Below are positions 34,538 to 42,535 of a stretch of 64,000 bases of DNA, one piece after another; position 1 is the stretch's first letter; each line of letters starts with the position of its first letter. Position numbers and translations under genes: made by a program. The notes beneath the pieces are model-generated. The model searched no databases and had not been told where the DNA came from. It was given only the letters and a program-made list of their open reading frames with translations. Origin of the DNA: G942493375 sp942493375 (GTDB taxonomy: Bacteria > Armatimonadota > UBA5829); NCBI GenBank assembly GCA_942493375.1, contig OW818698.1, positions 434,001 through 498,000 of the forward strand, read 5' to 3'.

Positions 34538-36913
34538 CTATTCCAAGTTCATCTCCCCCAGTCTGCTCATTTCCTGGAAGTTCCCTGCAAAGTTAGGGCT
34601 CCAGGCTAAAAACTCAGACTGGTTAGCTATTGTTCTGTAGAAGTTTGCATAGAATGGTGTTCCAACCTTAGCTCCACCCGGTACCAGTTTATCCAAAGGC
34701 AGAGCAATCCTCACCTGCCAGCGGTCAGGGAGGCTGGTATTTGATGTAAATATAGCCCCGCTGTCCCACTTGCTGCTGGTTGCATCCCATTCATATTCCA
34801 CGTGGACATTATTAGGATTCATCGCCAGCTGCCTGTAAGGTTTACTGCGTTTAGGAGCAATGAACACCTCGAAGTCGTCATCAAACCAGATCTCACCAGC
34901 AGCTTTTAGAGTCTTAGGATCAAGCATCTCCTCCAACTGAACATACAGGTATTTGCTGTCGTGTGTCAGCTTAGCCTCTATCTGTCGCTTGGATTCCTTA
35001 CCCGACACTATCCGCCAGCCGGTCAATGACACTGCCTTTGACCAGTCAACCTTGGAGGAATCACCGTCAGAAATCACAGCAGCCTGCTTAGGAATGCTGA
35101 CCTTGGGAGGGTCCTGTGAACGCATTATAACCAGGCCTTTATGCAGCTCAACGCCTTCCTTCATATAGTTCCAGACACCCTTTTCAAAATAAGTAACCCG
35201 CTTCTTCTCAAGGTCAGTCTTTGCTGCAAGTTTCGCCTGCTCCATCAACAGACCAAACTTAGCCATTCTCTCAGGAGTTCCCAGATACCCCCAGGCTATT
35301 TCCTCAGTCTGTCCACCAAACCAGACGTTATTAGTCGGGTAGTTCTTGGGATTATAATAGGTATCTTCTATACCTTTATACAGGTCCTGCATCGGTTTAG
35401 CAGCATTGCCATAAAACCGCTTGAAGAACTCATTTAATGCTTTCTTCCCATTGATCCTGGAATCACGTCCCATTACCACTGTCAGGTAAACTTCAGGTAG
35501 GTCAAGCAAATGGCTCAAATGGGCTTCGCTCGAATGCTCCATGAAAATGCCCTGGATATTGTTCTTATTGAACATCGTCGAATGCTTTACAGCCGTGCTG
35601 GCATAATATCCTGGGAACACAGGGAACTTGCTCCCCATACCCGTCAATGCCGGGAAGCAGAAATACAGCCACAAGTACATCTGCCGGTCTTTCTCTTTAG
35701 TCACCCAGCTGTTGTAGATCGCCATTCCATTATCCCGTGTCTGGGGCATATACCATTCACGAGTGTCCATACACAACATCACTGCAATATTGGATTCCAG
35801 CTTAACATTTGTAGGATACTTCGAGTACGCCCAATAGGAGAGCGCTGCAATGTATTTAGTGGGGTGAGTCTTCTTGACCTCTTTGGCAACCTTGTTTATG
35901 AATCCCCATACATAGTTGCTGGCTGCACCGGTAGAGAAATTGGTATCATTCTTGTCCATGTTGCCATATTCTGCCTGGCATCTGGCGCACTTGCAGAAAT
36001 CGCCATTGTCCATGGGAACAAGTCCAAAGTAATCCCCCATCGCCTGAGCGCCTTTTTGAATCCCTTTACCATCAAAATAGTCCCTGGCGTCCTGCACAAC
36101 CTGGGCTATAACTTCCGGATTTGTATAACAGAGCTGCGGAGGCACTACCCCGGTATTCTCATATCCCTGTGCAAACCAGTCCGGATGGTCTTTCAGGAAC
36201 CTGTCATAGTATCCATAAAAAGAGTGATTGACTGTAAACTGCTGGCCACCCTGCCCTACCCGCAGCTTCCAAAGGTTAGCCTCAGGCCTTGGGACATTGT
36301 CCTCACCTGTAGGCATCCACAGCTCAACATTGTACATCCACATATATCGCATATTAGGGACACGCCTGACACTGCGTCCGCTGACAGTAAGGGAAGCCCT
36401 CTTATCGTAGCAGGTCCCGAGTTCATTAGGAATATACCAGCGAACTCCGCAGCTGTAGTATAGAAAATCATAGACAGCAGTCAGGGTGCCTTTGTTGTGG
36501 AAGAAATCCGGCATCTGGGGGCCGCCATCTGCAGGAGCCGGTACATTTTCATCCTTTCCCACAAAAACAACTGCTAAAGGCAGGAACTTCACAGCATATT
36601 CCTGGTCTTTGAAACCGTCACTTGAAACACCAAGCTTCCGGGCACCGGGGCTGTCCCCAACATAAAGCTTGGGTCCTGTAACATTAGTGTCATCCTTAAC
36701 TACAGGCAGTGTGGTCCCCGTAATAAGCTTTATATGCTCATTCAGCTCCTTAACTGCAAAAGCTGCCGGCAATGTGGGAGTTTCAGCAGTTATAATGGTC
36801 GCCACCGGCTGACCATTGCTTGTTAGAGCAATTTTGTTTGAAGCTGCCTGTGACACAATGCTGCAAACACCAAATAAAACCAACATTCCAAAAACCATGA
36901 TCTTCTGAAGCAT
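34538..36913 (-). CDS. Secreted DUF4838 protein with CBM9-like C-terminus (paralogue 2)
   Basis: About 791 residues from the ATG at 36913, preceded by AGGAGAAGAG; the product then begins MLQKIMVFGMLVLFGVCSIV, a signal peptide (the frame is open further upstream, but without such a start). The domain plan and motifs match paralogue 1 throughout: AVKELNEHIKLITGTTLPVV, CGVRWYIPNELGTC, NHSFYGYYDRFLKDHPDWFA, FCKCARCQ and DRWQVRIALPLDKLVPGG. The two genes arose by tandem duplication and probably degrade related polymers. The last six residues are similar as well (GEMNLE and GEITLE). Confidence 0.75.
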   Translation of the reverse strand: MLQKIMVFGMLVLFGVCSIVSQAASNKIALTSNGQPVATIITAETPTLPAAFAVKELNEHIKLITGTTLPVVKDDTNVTGPKLYVGDSPGARKLGVSSDGFKDQEYAVKFLPLAVVFVGKDENVPAPADGGPQMPDFFHNKGTLTAVYDFLYYSCGVRWYIPNELGTCYDKRASLTVSGRSVRRVPNMRYMWMYNVELWMPTGEDNVPRPEANLWKLRVGQGGQQFTVNHSFYGYYDRFLKDHPDWFAQGYENTGVVPPQLCYTNPEVIAQVVQDARDYFDGKGIQKGAQAMGDYFGLVPMDNGDFCKCARCQAEYGNMDKNDTNFSTGAASNYVWGFINKVAKEVKKTHPTKYIAALSYWAYSKYPTNVKLESNIAVMLCMDTREWYMPQTRDNGMAIYNSWVTKEKDRQMYLWLYFCFPALTGMGSKFPVFPGYYASTAVKHSTMFNKNNIQGIFMEHSSEAHLSHLLDLPEVYLTVVMGRDSRINGKKALNEFFKRFYGNAAKPMQDLYKGIEDTYYNPKNYPTNNVWFGGQTEEIAWGYLGTPERMAKFGLLMEQAKLAAKTDLEKKRVTYFEKGVWNYMKEGVELHKGLVIMRSQDPPKVSIPKQAAVISDGDSSKVDWSKAVSLTGWRIVSGKESKRQIEAKLTHDSKYLYVQLEEMLDPKTLKAAGEIWFDDDFEVFIAPKRSKPYRQLAMNPNNVHVEYEWDATSSKWDSGAIFTSNTSLPDRWQVRIALPLDKLVPGGAKVGTPFYANFYRTIANQSEFLAWSPNFAGNFQEMSRLGEMNLE

Positions 36914-37224
36914 AATCTCTTCTCCTGCTACTGGAATACCAAAAGCTTCGACAAAACCAGCAATATACCCTCTATAGATCAACAATCAATTGCCAATTCA
37001 TTTATAAACCGCCAAACAACGCCAACCACGCGAAAAAAGATGAAATCCCTTTCGCGTGCTTTAGCGAACTTTCGCGGTTCTCTTTCCCAAAAATCTGCGT
37101 AAATCTGCGAAATCTAGAGTATTCGGAACCTATACCTAATTCAAATTCCGAATACTCCTGCGGATAATTATCTTAAATGCGTTCATACAGCAATTCCCAA
37201 AAATATATGCAATAATTACTGAAG
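36914..37224. repeat. Divergent region with TTTCGCG repeats and an interrupted family B copy
   Basis: There is no gene in this stretch. TTTCGCGTGCTTTAGCGAAC and related units lie at about 37043-37080. A family B copy starts at 37091 (AAATCTGCGTAAATCTGCGA), is interrupted at 37116-37157 by a hairpin element, and resumes with CTGCGGATAATTA to 37170. The rest is AT-rich and holds the start regions of the divergent genes. Confidence 0.8.
37117..37157. repeat. Nested hairpin element (GAGTATTCGGAA) inside a family B repeat
   Basis: Arms GAGTATTCGGAA (37117-37128) and TTCCGAATACTC (37146-37157) are perfect complements with a 17-nt loop. The element splits a family B repeat that is continuous elsewhere (AAATCTGCGAAATCTGCGG). 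A second copy, with the same arms and a different 20-nt loop, splits a family B repeat at the same point at 42023-42066. Confidence 0.85.
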
Positions 37225-37253
37225 ATTACTCACACGTAGGTGTCTAATATAAT
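37225..37253 (+). promoter_or_regulatory. Candidate promoter of the lipoprotein/radical SAM operon
   Basis: A perfect TATAAT (37248-37253) lies 17 bp after a weak ATTACT (37225-37230). It is about 80 bp before the first gene of the operon, with no repeat between. The -35 match is poor, so an activator or an alternative sigma factor is possible. Confidence 0.4.
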
Positions 37254-37334
37254 ATCAGGCATTTCCAAACGGAACATTTTCAGCAAAACAGCATACTTAT
37301 TAACAGTAATGAAAAACTTTATTGGAGAAGAAAA

Positions 37335-37805
37335 TTGAAAATTACTCCCGTAGGCACTTATACCAAGCCTGACATCCCGACAATATTACATGTAGATGAA
37401 CACCCGGAGATACTCAAACACATACCGCGTAGATGGATAAGGGATGCTATGATAATGACAGCCCTTGCTGGAACAGTCATGCTATTGTCCTCATGTGGTG
37501 GAGGCAGCCATAAGGTTTCCACACCTGGATCTGGTGGAGACAGCAATGTTGTTCCCGAACCCGAAACTGAAACGCTACCTCCAGGCCCTCCTCCAATATC
37601 GTCACTCAGCAGTGAAACCAACGTAGGGCTATTAATGCGTAATGAAGCAAGGAAATACGACATTTCACTCAATGATTTAGATCGCGTGCAGACTACATCA
37701 GTATTTACACAGATCAACGATCAAACCAGCATCAAATCAAAACAACTCCTCCGCAGCCAGGTAAAGGATTTTATGAAATGGCTGAAATCCGAGGGAGTAG
37801 TCTGA
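37335..37805 (+). CDS. Lipoprotein of the radical SAM cassette (paralogue 1)
   Basis: 156 residues, with a TTG start fixed by alignment with the four paralogues that follow (LKITPVGTYTKPDIPT against MKITPADNYKSPNIPT) and by TTGGAGAAG upstream. The family plan is: a conserved 33-residue head ending HIPRRW, a hydrophobic stretch ending LLSSC with the lipobox Cys at residue 54, a variable middle, and a conserved tail. Here the middle is short and rich in Gly, Pro, Ser and Glu. The tail is LLRSQVKDFMKWLKSEGVV. Lipid anchoring is predicted. The head is too long for a normal signal peptide n-region, which suggests it is bound by another protein before export. First gene of the six-gene operon. Confidence 0.8.
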   Translation: MKITPVGTYTKPDIPTILHVDEHPEILKHIPRRWIRDAMIMTALAGTVMLLSSCGGGSHKVSTPGSGGDSNVVPEPETETLPPGPPPISSLSSETNVGLLMRNEARKYDISLNDLDRVQTTSVFTQINDQTSIKSKQLLRSQVKDFMKWLKSEGVV

Positions 37806-37840
37806 CTGATGTAATATCCCGTAGTCACTGGGAGGCCAAT

Positions 37841-38719
37841 ATGAAAATCACTCCAGCAGACAACTACAAATCACCCAACATCCCAACCAGGGACTACGTG
37901 GACGATAATCCAGAGATCCTAAACCACATCCCCCGCCGCTGGATGTCGGATGCTGCTGTAATAACTGCGCTTGCTGGAACGGTGATGCTTTTATCCATAA
38001 GTAGAAGCGTTGCTACTCAGAAAAATGCCAACGTTGCAAAAATAGCACCGGTATTTCTGCACGGTGACGGCAAATGGGCACGGCCTATGCCAGGCATGCC
38101 GGGACCACCAGTCTACCTCAGTGAAAATGAAGTTAGGAATATCATTCGTAATAATACGCCAAATAGGAGCGTTCAGCTGCCTGCTACAGGCAAATTTATA
38201 AAGGATGTATCCCCGACTTTCCTCAGCGAAACTGAAGCACAGGAAGTCATTCGTGATGAAGCATCAAAATACGATATATTATTCAACACCTCTGATAAAC
38301 AGCAAACAGTAATATCTGTTCCAAAAACAACCGGTAAACAAGGAATAAAGAGGTATATCCCCTTCAAACTCGATGGCTCTGATAACAAACGCCACATATA
38401 CTTCGAGTTCATCTCGCGCGACGATACCACTAGTTTGCAGTCAAGCAAGATTATTTCGCCAGTTTCAACATATAACGAGAGTTCCAAAATAACTGCAAAG
38501 GAACTACGTAGTGTATTGCGTAAAGCATGCAAACGCGGCATTTATGGCGTGTTTTATGATCCGGTTATCTACCGTACTGACGCTATACAATTCCCTGAAG
38601 AGGGTGATGCAAAAGTATATGCCAGCACAAGTTTGCAGGCAAAAATCAAAGCAAAGTCACTCCTCCGAGCCCAGGTCAAAGACTTCATCAAATGGCTAAA
38701 AACAGAGGGAGTGATCTGA
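37841..38719 (+). CDS. Radical SAM cassette protein without lipobox Cys (paralogue 2)
   Basis: 292 residues from the ATG at 37841, preceded by GGGAGG; in-frame codons upstream do not fit the family. The head and hydrophobic segment match the paralogues, but the lipobox position reads LLSIS, with Ser in place of Cys at residue 54, so it cannot be lipidated there. The middle has two VYLSENEVRNIIRN / TFLSETEAQEVIRD motifs, then KRHIYFEFISRDD and GIYGVFYDP, shared with paralogues 4 and 5. The tail is LLRAQVKDFIKWLKTEGVI. Its stop overlaps the next start (TGATG). It may stay membrane-spanning or be cut by another peptidase. Confidence 0.8.
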   Translation: MKITPADNYKSPNIPTRDYVDDNPEILNHIPRRWMSDAAVITALAGTVMLLSISRSVATQKNANVAKIAPVFLHGDGKWARPMPGMPGPPVYLSENEVRNIIRNNTPNRSVQLPATGKFIKDVSPTFLSETEAQEVIRDEASKYDILFNTSDKQQTVISVPKTTGKQGIKRYIPFKLDGSDNKRHIYFEFISRDDTTSLQSSKIISPVSTYNESSKITAKELRSVLRKACKRGIYGVFYDPVIYRTDAIQFPEEGDAKVYASTSLQAKIKAKSLLRAQVKDFIKWLKTEGVI

Positions 38720-39117
38720 TGAATATTCAACCTGTAGATAGTTATCACTCACCCAACATCCCAACCAGGGACTATGTAGATGATAATCCCGAGATCCTCA
38801 ACCACATACCGCGCAGATGGATTAGAAATGCGTTTGTAATTACAGTGCTTGCCAGCGCAGTGGTGTGTTTATCATCCTGTGGAAGACGCACCCAGGGTCT
38901 GTCAGCATCGAATGTTTTTCTCAGTGAAGCTGATGTACGGGATATTATGCGCAGTGAAGCTGCAAAATCTGAAGTATCTTTTAGCACATTTGAAAACATA
39001 CAAAAACCACTAACTATCTCAATGAAAAAATGGACTCAAAACAATAAAGCAAAAGAACTACTCCGCAGCCAGGTCAAAGACTTCATCAAATGGCTAAAAA
39101 CCCAGGGAGTGATATAA
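38719..39117 (+). CDS. Lipoprotein of the radical SAM cassette (paralogue 3)
   Basis: 132 residues from the ATG at 38719, which overlaps the previous stop by one base. Head MNIQPVDSYHSPNIPTRDYV, then HIPRRWIRNAFVIT and the lipobox CLSSC with Cys54. The middle is short, with one VFLSEADVRDIMRSEAAK motif. The tail is LLRSQVKDFIKWLKTQGVI. With paralogue 1 it forms the short class, lacking the GxYGxFYDP domain of the long class. Likely anchored to the membrane by lipid. Confidence 0.8.
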   Translation: MNIQPVDSYHSPNIPTRDYVDDNPEILNHIPRRWIRNAFVITVLASAVVCLSSCGRRTQGLSASNVFLSEADVRDIMRSEAAKSEVSFSTFENIQKPLTISMKKWTQNNKAKELLRSQVKDFIKWLKTQGVI

Positions 39118-39124
39118 TAATAGT

Positions 39125-39883
39125 ATGAGAGTTACTCCAGTAAGCAAGTATATCTCACCTCAGATCCCCACCAGGGATTATGTAAACGATCACCCGGAGA
39201 TCCTAAACAACATCCCCCGTCGCTGGATGTCAGATACCTTGGTGCTAACAGCTCTTGCCGGAACAACCATGCTACTCTCTTCCTGCAAAACCAATAATGT
39301 AAAAGCAACAATCAATAACAAACTCACTTCAGTATTGCACCGGGGTAATGCTGGAACAGTATATCTTGGTAAGGTTATTCCACCTGTTTATCTCAGTGAA
39401 GATACTGCAAAAGACATTATTCGCATGGAAGCAGCAAAACAAGGCATCATATTCGACACATCGGATAATGCACAGAAATCTGTCAGAGTTCCTACCATTA
39501 CAAGTAAAAACAAAAACCTGTACACCACTGTTATCTCTGATGGTATTAACAAGAAACGCAATATTATGTTCGAGTTAATAACCACAACTGACACCGTGGG
39601 CCTGCGTCTCAATAAAGTAGTGCCGGCAGATATATCAATGTACGATACCAGGGAAGCCGCAACCACATTGCAAAACAAACTCCGCAAAGCCTATCCACAC
39701 GGCAGATATGGAGTTTTCTATAATCCACCAATCTATCCGTCAGAATATATGAATACTACCGTAAAGAGATCAACAACTGAACTAACTAACTCACAAAAAC
39801 TCGCTAAATCTGCAGCAAAACAACTCCTCCGCGCTCAGGTAAAAGACTTCATCAAATGGCTGAAATCAGAGGGCGTTATCTAA
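39125..39883 (+). CDS. Lipoprotein of the radical SAM cassette (paralogue 4)
   Basis: 252 residues. It starts 7 nt after the previous stop. The head is MRVTPVSKYISPQIPTRDYV, then NIPRRWMSDTLVLT and the lipobox LLSSC at residue 54. The middle has VYLSEDTAKDIIRMEAAKQG, then DGINKKRNIMFELITTTD and GRYGVFYNPPIY, as in paralogues 2 and 5. The tail is LLRAQVKDFIKWLKSEGVI. The stop overlaps the next ATG (TAATG), so expression of the paralogues is coupled. Confidence 0.8.
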   Translation: MRVTPVSKYISPQIPTRDYVNDHPEILNNIPRRWMSDTLVLTALAGTTMLLSSCKTNNVKATINNKLTSVLHRGNAGTVYLGKVIPPVYLSEDTAKDIIRMEAAKQGIIFDTSDNAQKSVRVPTITSKNKNLYTTVISDGINKKRNIMFELITTTDTVGLRLNKVVPADISMYDTREAATTLQNKLRKAYPHGRYGVFYNPPIYPSEYMNTTVKRSTTELTNSQKLAKSAAKQLLRAQVKDFIKWLKSEGVI

Positions 39884-40686
39884 TGAAAATCCAACCTCTA
39901 GATAGTTATCACTCACCCCAAATCCCAACCAGGGACTACGTGGATTATAACCCGGAGATCCTAAACCACATCCCCCGCCGCTGGATGACGGATGCAGTAG
40001 TGCTGACAGCTCTTGCTGGAACAGTGATGCTATTATCTTCCTGCAAAAGCAACACAGGACCCAATAAAACACCTAATCTCAAAGTCGCTCCTGTATTCAA
40101 GCATGGTGAAGGTCTAGGAGCATTTGGGTGTGTGATGGTTACACCCCCAGTATTCTTAAGCGAAGTCGAAGCAAGAGATGTCATACGCCAGGAAGCACTC
40201 AAAGCGGGTATTGCATTTGATTTAACCCATAATCCCGTAATTGAAGTTCCAGTGCCTCGCTATTCAAAGCTTCTGAAAAGGCGATTCGGGGTTAGATTTC
40301 ATCCTGTCTATATTGATGGAATCAATAAAAAGAGACATATCTATTATAAATACATCTCTGTAGATGACTCATTAAAACTGGAACCTGATGAGCCTGTCAC
40401 GTATTCAGTATCCAGTACCAATGCAAAACAGAATGCTGAATCTCTTAGAAACACACTAAATACATCGAGTCAAACGGGTGTTTACGGTATATTCTACGAC
40501 CCAGTAACCGATGTGCCTGTATGTAACTACGGAAAATACAGTAAGTTCCCGAAATCACAGCGTTACCAATTGATAGAAAATGAAAAACTCAAGAATGAAT
40601 TAAAAGCAAAAACAGAGTCAAAAAAACTCCTCCGCGCTCAGGTACAAGACTTCATAAAATGGCTAAAAACAGAGGGAATTATCTAA
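39883..40686 (+). CDS. Lipoprotein of the radical SAM cassette (paralogue 5)
   Basis: 267 residues from the ATG at 39883. The head is MKIQPLDSYHSPQIPTRDYV, then HIPRRWMTDAVVLT and the lipobox LLSSC (Cys54). The middle has VFLSEVEARDVIRQEALKAG, then DGINKKRHIYYKYISVDD and GVYGIFYDPVTD. The tail, LLRAQVQDFIKWLKTEGII, has Gln for Lys at one place. Its TAA overlaps the ATG of the radical SAM gene (TAATG). The ends of the five genes are more alike in DNA than their middles, as if the ends are kept by selection or gene conversion. Confidence 0.8.
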   Translation: MKIQPLDSYHSPQIPTRDYVDYNPEILNHIPRRWMTDAVVLTALAGTVMLLSSCKSNTGPNKTPNLKVAPVFKHGEGLGAFGCVMVTPPVFLSEVEARDVIRQEALKAGIAFDLTHNPVIEVPVPRYSKLLKRRFGVRFHPVYIDGINKKRHIYYKYISVDDSLKLEPDEPVTYSVSSTNAKQNAESLRNTLNTSSQTGVYGIFYDPVTDVPVCNYGKYSKFPKSQRYQLIENEKLKNELKAKTESKKLLRAQVQDFIKWLKTEGII

Positions 40687-41834
40687 TGCACCTTACATTT
40701 CATCTCACATCCCGCTGCAACCTCAGATGCCGTTATTGTTATGCAAACCCATCTGAAGACACCGACATGACCTTCGATACCGTCAAATCCGCAATATCGC
40801 TATCATTAAAATCCTTAGCTGATAAACCATCCGACCAGAGCCTGGGGATCATATTCTTCGGAGGAGAGCCCCTGCTCAAACTCAATCTAATAAAACAGAC
40901 AACCGCCCACTGCAAGGATATTCAACAGAAAACCGGGCAGACCTTTCACTTCAAGATCACAACCAATGGCACCCTGCTGGATGAAGAGTTCATGACTAAT
41001 CCGAAAACCAGCGATATCCTGATAGCCCTCAGTCACGATGGCATCCGTGAAGCCCACGATACCAACCGGGTAGACTCCCAAAACAAAGGCACATTCGATC
41101 GCCTGGACCCGGTAATCGATGTCCTGTTAAAGCACCATCCCTACGCACCAGTAATGAAAGTCACAACGCCCAACACCGTCCCCTATTTTGCAGAGTCAGT
41201 GGAATACCTGTATAACCGGGGATTCAAATACCTTATATGCTCTCTGGACTACAGCTCAGACTGGACCGAAAAAGACATGGCCAGCCTGGCAAAGCAGTAT
41301 AAGAAACTCTCAAACTGGTACTACCGCGAGACCGTCAAAGAGGAGAAGTTCTATTTCAGCCCGTTCGAGGTCAAAATCTCATCCCACATCTACCCCGGAA
41401 GCTGCAAAGCCGAAAGGTGTGAACTGGGGCAGACACAGATATCCATAGCTCCGGACGGCAAAATATACCCATGCGTTCAATTCGTAGGAGATTCCGAGTT
41501 CTGCATAGGTAACGTCACAGATGGAATAGACGAATCCGTCAAAAAGCGCTTATACGAACTCAACAGGGAAGAAAAAGACACCTGCAGGGAATGCGCAATC
41601 CGGGAGCGATGCAACCACTACTGCGGATGCCTCAACCGCCAGGCAACAGGCAGAATAGACACCGTCTCCCCCACCCAATGCGCCCACGAACGCCTGATAA
41701 TGCCAATAGCAGATAAACTATCAGAAAAACTCTACAGCAAAAGAGCCCCAATGTTCATCCAAAAACACTACAACGACCTCTTCCCGCTGGTATCCCTGGT
41801 AGAAGACACCAGCAAACAACGTAGTAAAAAGTAA
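40686..41834 (+). CDS. Radical SAM/SPASM peptide- or protein-modifying enzyme
   Basis: 382 residues from the ATG at 40686, which overlaps the stop of paralogue 5; an ATG 27 nt earlier belongs to the coding overlap. The radical SAM cluster is C11, C15 and C18 (CNLRCRYCYA), with GIIFFGGEPLLKL as the SAM-binding segment. The SPASM end has CKAERCELGQTQISIAPDG, IYPCVQFVGD, then CRECAIRERCNHYCGCLNRQ and a last Cys in TQCAHER, enough for two auxiliary clusters. Such enzymes install thioether, carbon-carbon or other links on peptides and proteins. Its place as last gene of a coupled operon makes the five lipoprotein-like proteins the obvious substrates, but no activity is shown. Confidence 0.85.
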   Translation: MHLTFHLTSRCNLRCRYCYANPSEDTDMTFDTVKSAISLSLKSLADKPSDQSLGIIFFGGEPLLKLNLIKQTTAHCKDIQQKTGQTFHFKITTNGTLLDEEFMTNPKTSDILIALSHDGIREAHDTNRVDSQNKGTFDRLDPVIDVLLKHHPYAPVMKVTTPNTVPYFAESVEYLYNRGFKYLICSLDYSSDWTEKDMASLAKQYKKLSNWYYRETVKEEKFYFSPFEVKISSHIYPGSCKAERCELGQTQISIAPDGKIYPCVQFVGDSEFCIGNVTDGIDESVKKRLYELNREEKDTCRECAIRERCNHYCGCLNRQATGRIDTVSPTQCAHERLIMPIADKLSEKLYSKRAPMFIQKHYNDLFPLVSLVEDTSKQRSKK

Positions 41835-41950
41835 CCATGCGATTCCCTTCGACTCCGCTCAAGGAATGGAAGAGTTCCATGTTATTTCCCTTTCCGTGTT
41901 TTCCGTGTATTCCGTGGTTAAATTCCGCTCGTTCTGAGCCTCAATTTAGC

Positions 41951-41977
41951 TCGGGTGCAATTTGCAACTGCACCCGA
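41951..41977. repeat. TCGGGTGCA palindrome
   Basis: TCGGGTGCA (41951-41959) and its complement TGCACCCGA (41969-41977) flank a 9-nt loop. It is the only copy I noticed in the window and lies next to nested copies of two other hairpins. Confidence 0.6.
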
Positions 41978-42022
41978 AACAGAATCCCAAAACCTTCAAT
42001 CCGCGTAAATCTGCGAAATCAA

Positions 42023-42066
42023 GAGTATTCGGAATCTGAATCCAATCTTACTATTTCCGAATACTC
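42023..42066. repeat. Nested hairpin element (GAGTATTCGGAA), second copy
   Basis: Arms at 42023-42034 and 42055-42066 are identical to those at 37117-37157, while the 20-nt loop differs. It interrupts a family B repeat between GCGAAATC and CTGCGGATAAT. Confidence 0.85.
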
Positions 42067-42138
42067 CTGCGGATAATCCCTTCCTGAAGCCCGAAGTCCG
42101 AAGCCTGAAGCCTCTCCCATTCCCTTTCCGTGTATTCA

Positions 42139-42164
42139 AGTGTAAATGCACAGCATTTACACCG
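42139..42164. repeat. Nested hairpin element (GTGTAAATGC) inside a family A repeat
   Basis: GTGTAAATGC and GCATTTACAC surround a 2-3-nt loop and split the family A repeat between GTGTATTC and GTGGTTAA. Further copies lie at about 42279-42303, 56253-56278 and 58639-58664, each at the same point of a family A repeat; the copy at 56253 has AA instead of CA in the loop. In other family A copies the repeat is continuous. Confidence 0.85.
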
Positions 42165-42535
42165 GTGGTTAATAAAAATCTGTGTAAATCTGCGGAATAT
42201 GCGGATAATCCCTTCCTGAAGCCCGAAGTCCGAAGCCTGAAGCCTCTCCCATTCCCTTTCCGTGTTTTCCGTGTATTCAAGTGTAAATGCACAGCATTTA
42301 CACCGGTGGTTAATAAAAAATCTGCGTAAATCTGCGGAATATGCGGATAATCCCTTCCTGAAGCCTGAAGTCCGAAGCCTGAAGCCTCTCCCATTCCCTT
42401 TCCGTGTATTCCGTGGTTAATAAAAAATCTGTGTAAATCTGCGGAATCTGCGGATAATCCCTTCCTGAAGCCCGAAGTCCGAAGCCTGAAGCCTCTCCCA
42501 TTCCCTTTCCGTGTTTTCCGTGTATTCCGTGGTTG

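Larger units (their letters stand above)
41835..42535. repeat. 700-bp convergent gap of nested dispersed repeats
   Basis: No gene is seen. Blocks of family A (41890, 42126, 42260, 42396, 42505), family B (42001, 42177, 42318, 42426) and family C (42084, 42221, 42355, 42461) are repeated in the same order four times, a higher-order repeat of about 110-140 bp. Three different hairpins are nested here: a TCGGGTGCA palindrome at 41951-41977, the GAGTATTCGGAA element at 42023-42066, and the GTGTAAATGC element at about 42141-42163 and 42280-42302. The gap separates the radical SAM operon from the heparinase-like gene on the opposite strand. Confidence 0.88.

Noticed and set aside
37778..37840. Longer N-terminus for the second cassette paralogue
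   Set aside because: These 21 residues overlap the previous gene and have no counterpart in the other paralogues; the ATG at 37841 has a good ribosome-binding site.
41953..42535. tRNA or small RNA gene in the 700-bp gap
   Set aside because: The hairpins belong to dispersed repeats and no cloverleaf or acceptor end is present.
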